From Lachnospiraceae bacterium UBA1267 (GTDB lineage Bacteria; Bacillota; Clostridia; Lachnospirales; Lachnospiraceae), in NCBI GenBank assembly GCA_002308115.1, contig DBVJ01000066.1, forward strand, positions 1-6,517: a stretch of 6,517 nucleotides of DNA, written 5' to 3'. The translations under genes were made by a program, and so were the position numbers. How positions within the stretch are numbered: position 1 is the first letter of the stretch; the number at the start of each line of letters is the position of its first letter. This document shows positions 6,463 to 6,517 of the stretch, one piece after another. The notes beneath the pieces were generated by a model, which was not told the origin of the DNA, did no database searches, and saw only the letters and a list, made by a program, of their open reading frames with translations.

Positions 6463-6504
6463 CCCACGGCGCCCCGGCGCCGCATACACCCCCACGGCGC
6501 CCCG
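6463..6504 (+). repeat. Pair of 14-base direct repeats
   Basis: CCCACGGCGCCCCG occurs at 6463-6476 and again at 6491-6504, a period of 28 bases. The first copy overlaps an inverted repeat at 6467-6482 that the second copy lacks. With only two copies visible and the window ending, it may be the start of a longer repeat array or simply low-complexity GC-rich sequence. Confidence 0.5.
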
Positions 6505-6517
6505 CCTCCCGGCCGGG

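Larger units (their letters stand above)
6430..6517. other. GC-rich structured tail with no recognisable gene
   Basis: The 88 bases after the SDR gene become strongly GC-rich and C-rich on this strand. They hold an inverted repeat at 6444-6461 (7-bp arms, CCCA loop), another at 6467-6482 (7-bp arms, CC spacer), and a 10-bp palindrome CCCGGCCGGG at the very edge (6508-6517). A 14-base direct repeat, CCCACGGCGCCCCG, occurs at 6463-6476 and 6491-6504. No T run follows any stem within the window, so a terminator cannot be confirmed. No coding sequence is supported here. Confidence 0.6.

Noticed and set aside
5434..6495. Open frame of 353 codons on the minus strand, longer than the SDR gene it overlaps
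   Set aside because: It lies almost entirely antisense to a gene with clear Rossmann and YxxxK motifs. Its translation shows no recognisable domain and reflects GC-biased third codon positions.
1..6517. CRISPR arrays, insertion sequences, tRNA or rRNA genes, phage or defence genes
   Set aside because: No regularly spaced repeats, transposase-like proteins, terminal repeats flanking a gene or conserved RNA signatures were seen. The window is filled by five ordinary metabolic and transport genes.

Overview
The window looks like a carbohydrate-uptake and sugar-oxidation locus from a Gram-positive, probably anaerobic, Clostridia-like Firmicute. The evidence is a Bacillota-type lipoprotein signal ending LAAC, strong AGGAGG/AAAGGAG ribosome binding sites, a three-gene CUT1-type sugar ABC transporter without its own ATPase, and several cysteines in the extracytoplasmic binding protein. 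The DNA is moderately GC-rich with GC-biased third codon positions, so it is not a low-GC Clostridium. The species cannot be named from this sequence. All five genes are on the + strand and intact.

Layout. Bases 1-50 hold only the ribosome binding site of the first gene; its promoter lies outside the window. Bases 51-1508 encode a sugar-binding lipoprotein. A strong hairpin with a T tract (1534-1570) follows and probably attenuates transcription into the two permease genes. These are a MalF-like subunit with an unusual four-helix N-terminal extension (1614-3086) and a MalG-like subunit (3103-4086). A clear intrinsic terminator (4131-4164) closes the transporter operon. A new sigma-A-like promoter (4259-4286) then drives a second operon: a zinc-dependent medium-chain dehydrogenase (4355-5401) and an atypical short-chain dehydrogenase/epimerase-like protein (5422-6429). 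The last 88 bases are very GC-rich, with inverted and direct repeats and no recognisable gene.

How the genes may work together. The lipoprotein captures a sugar or sugar derivative, the two permeases form the membrane channel, and an ATPase encoded elsewhere (MsmK-type sharing is common in Firmicutes) would power import. The two dehydrogenases could oxidise or isomerise the imported sugar, polyol or sugar acid. The substrate cannot be read from the sequence, and the link between the two operons rests on proximity alone.

I found no convincing sign of a wholly new biological system. The points most worth a second look are the N-terminal membrane extension of the first permease, the attenuator after the binding-protein gene, and the structured GC-rich tail at the right edge.
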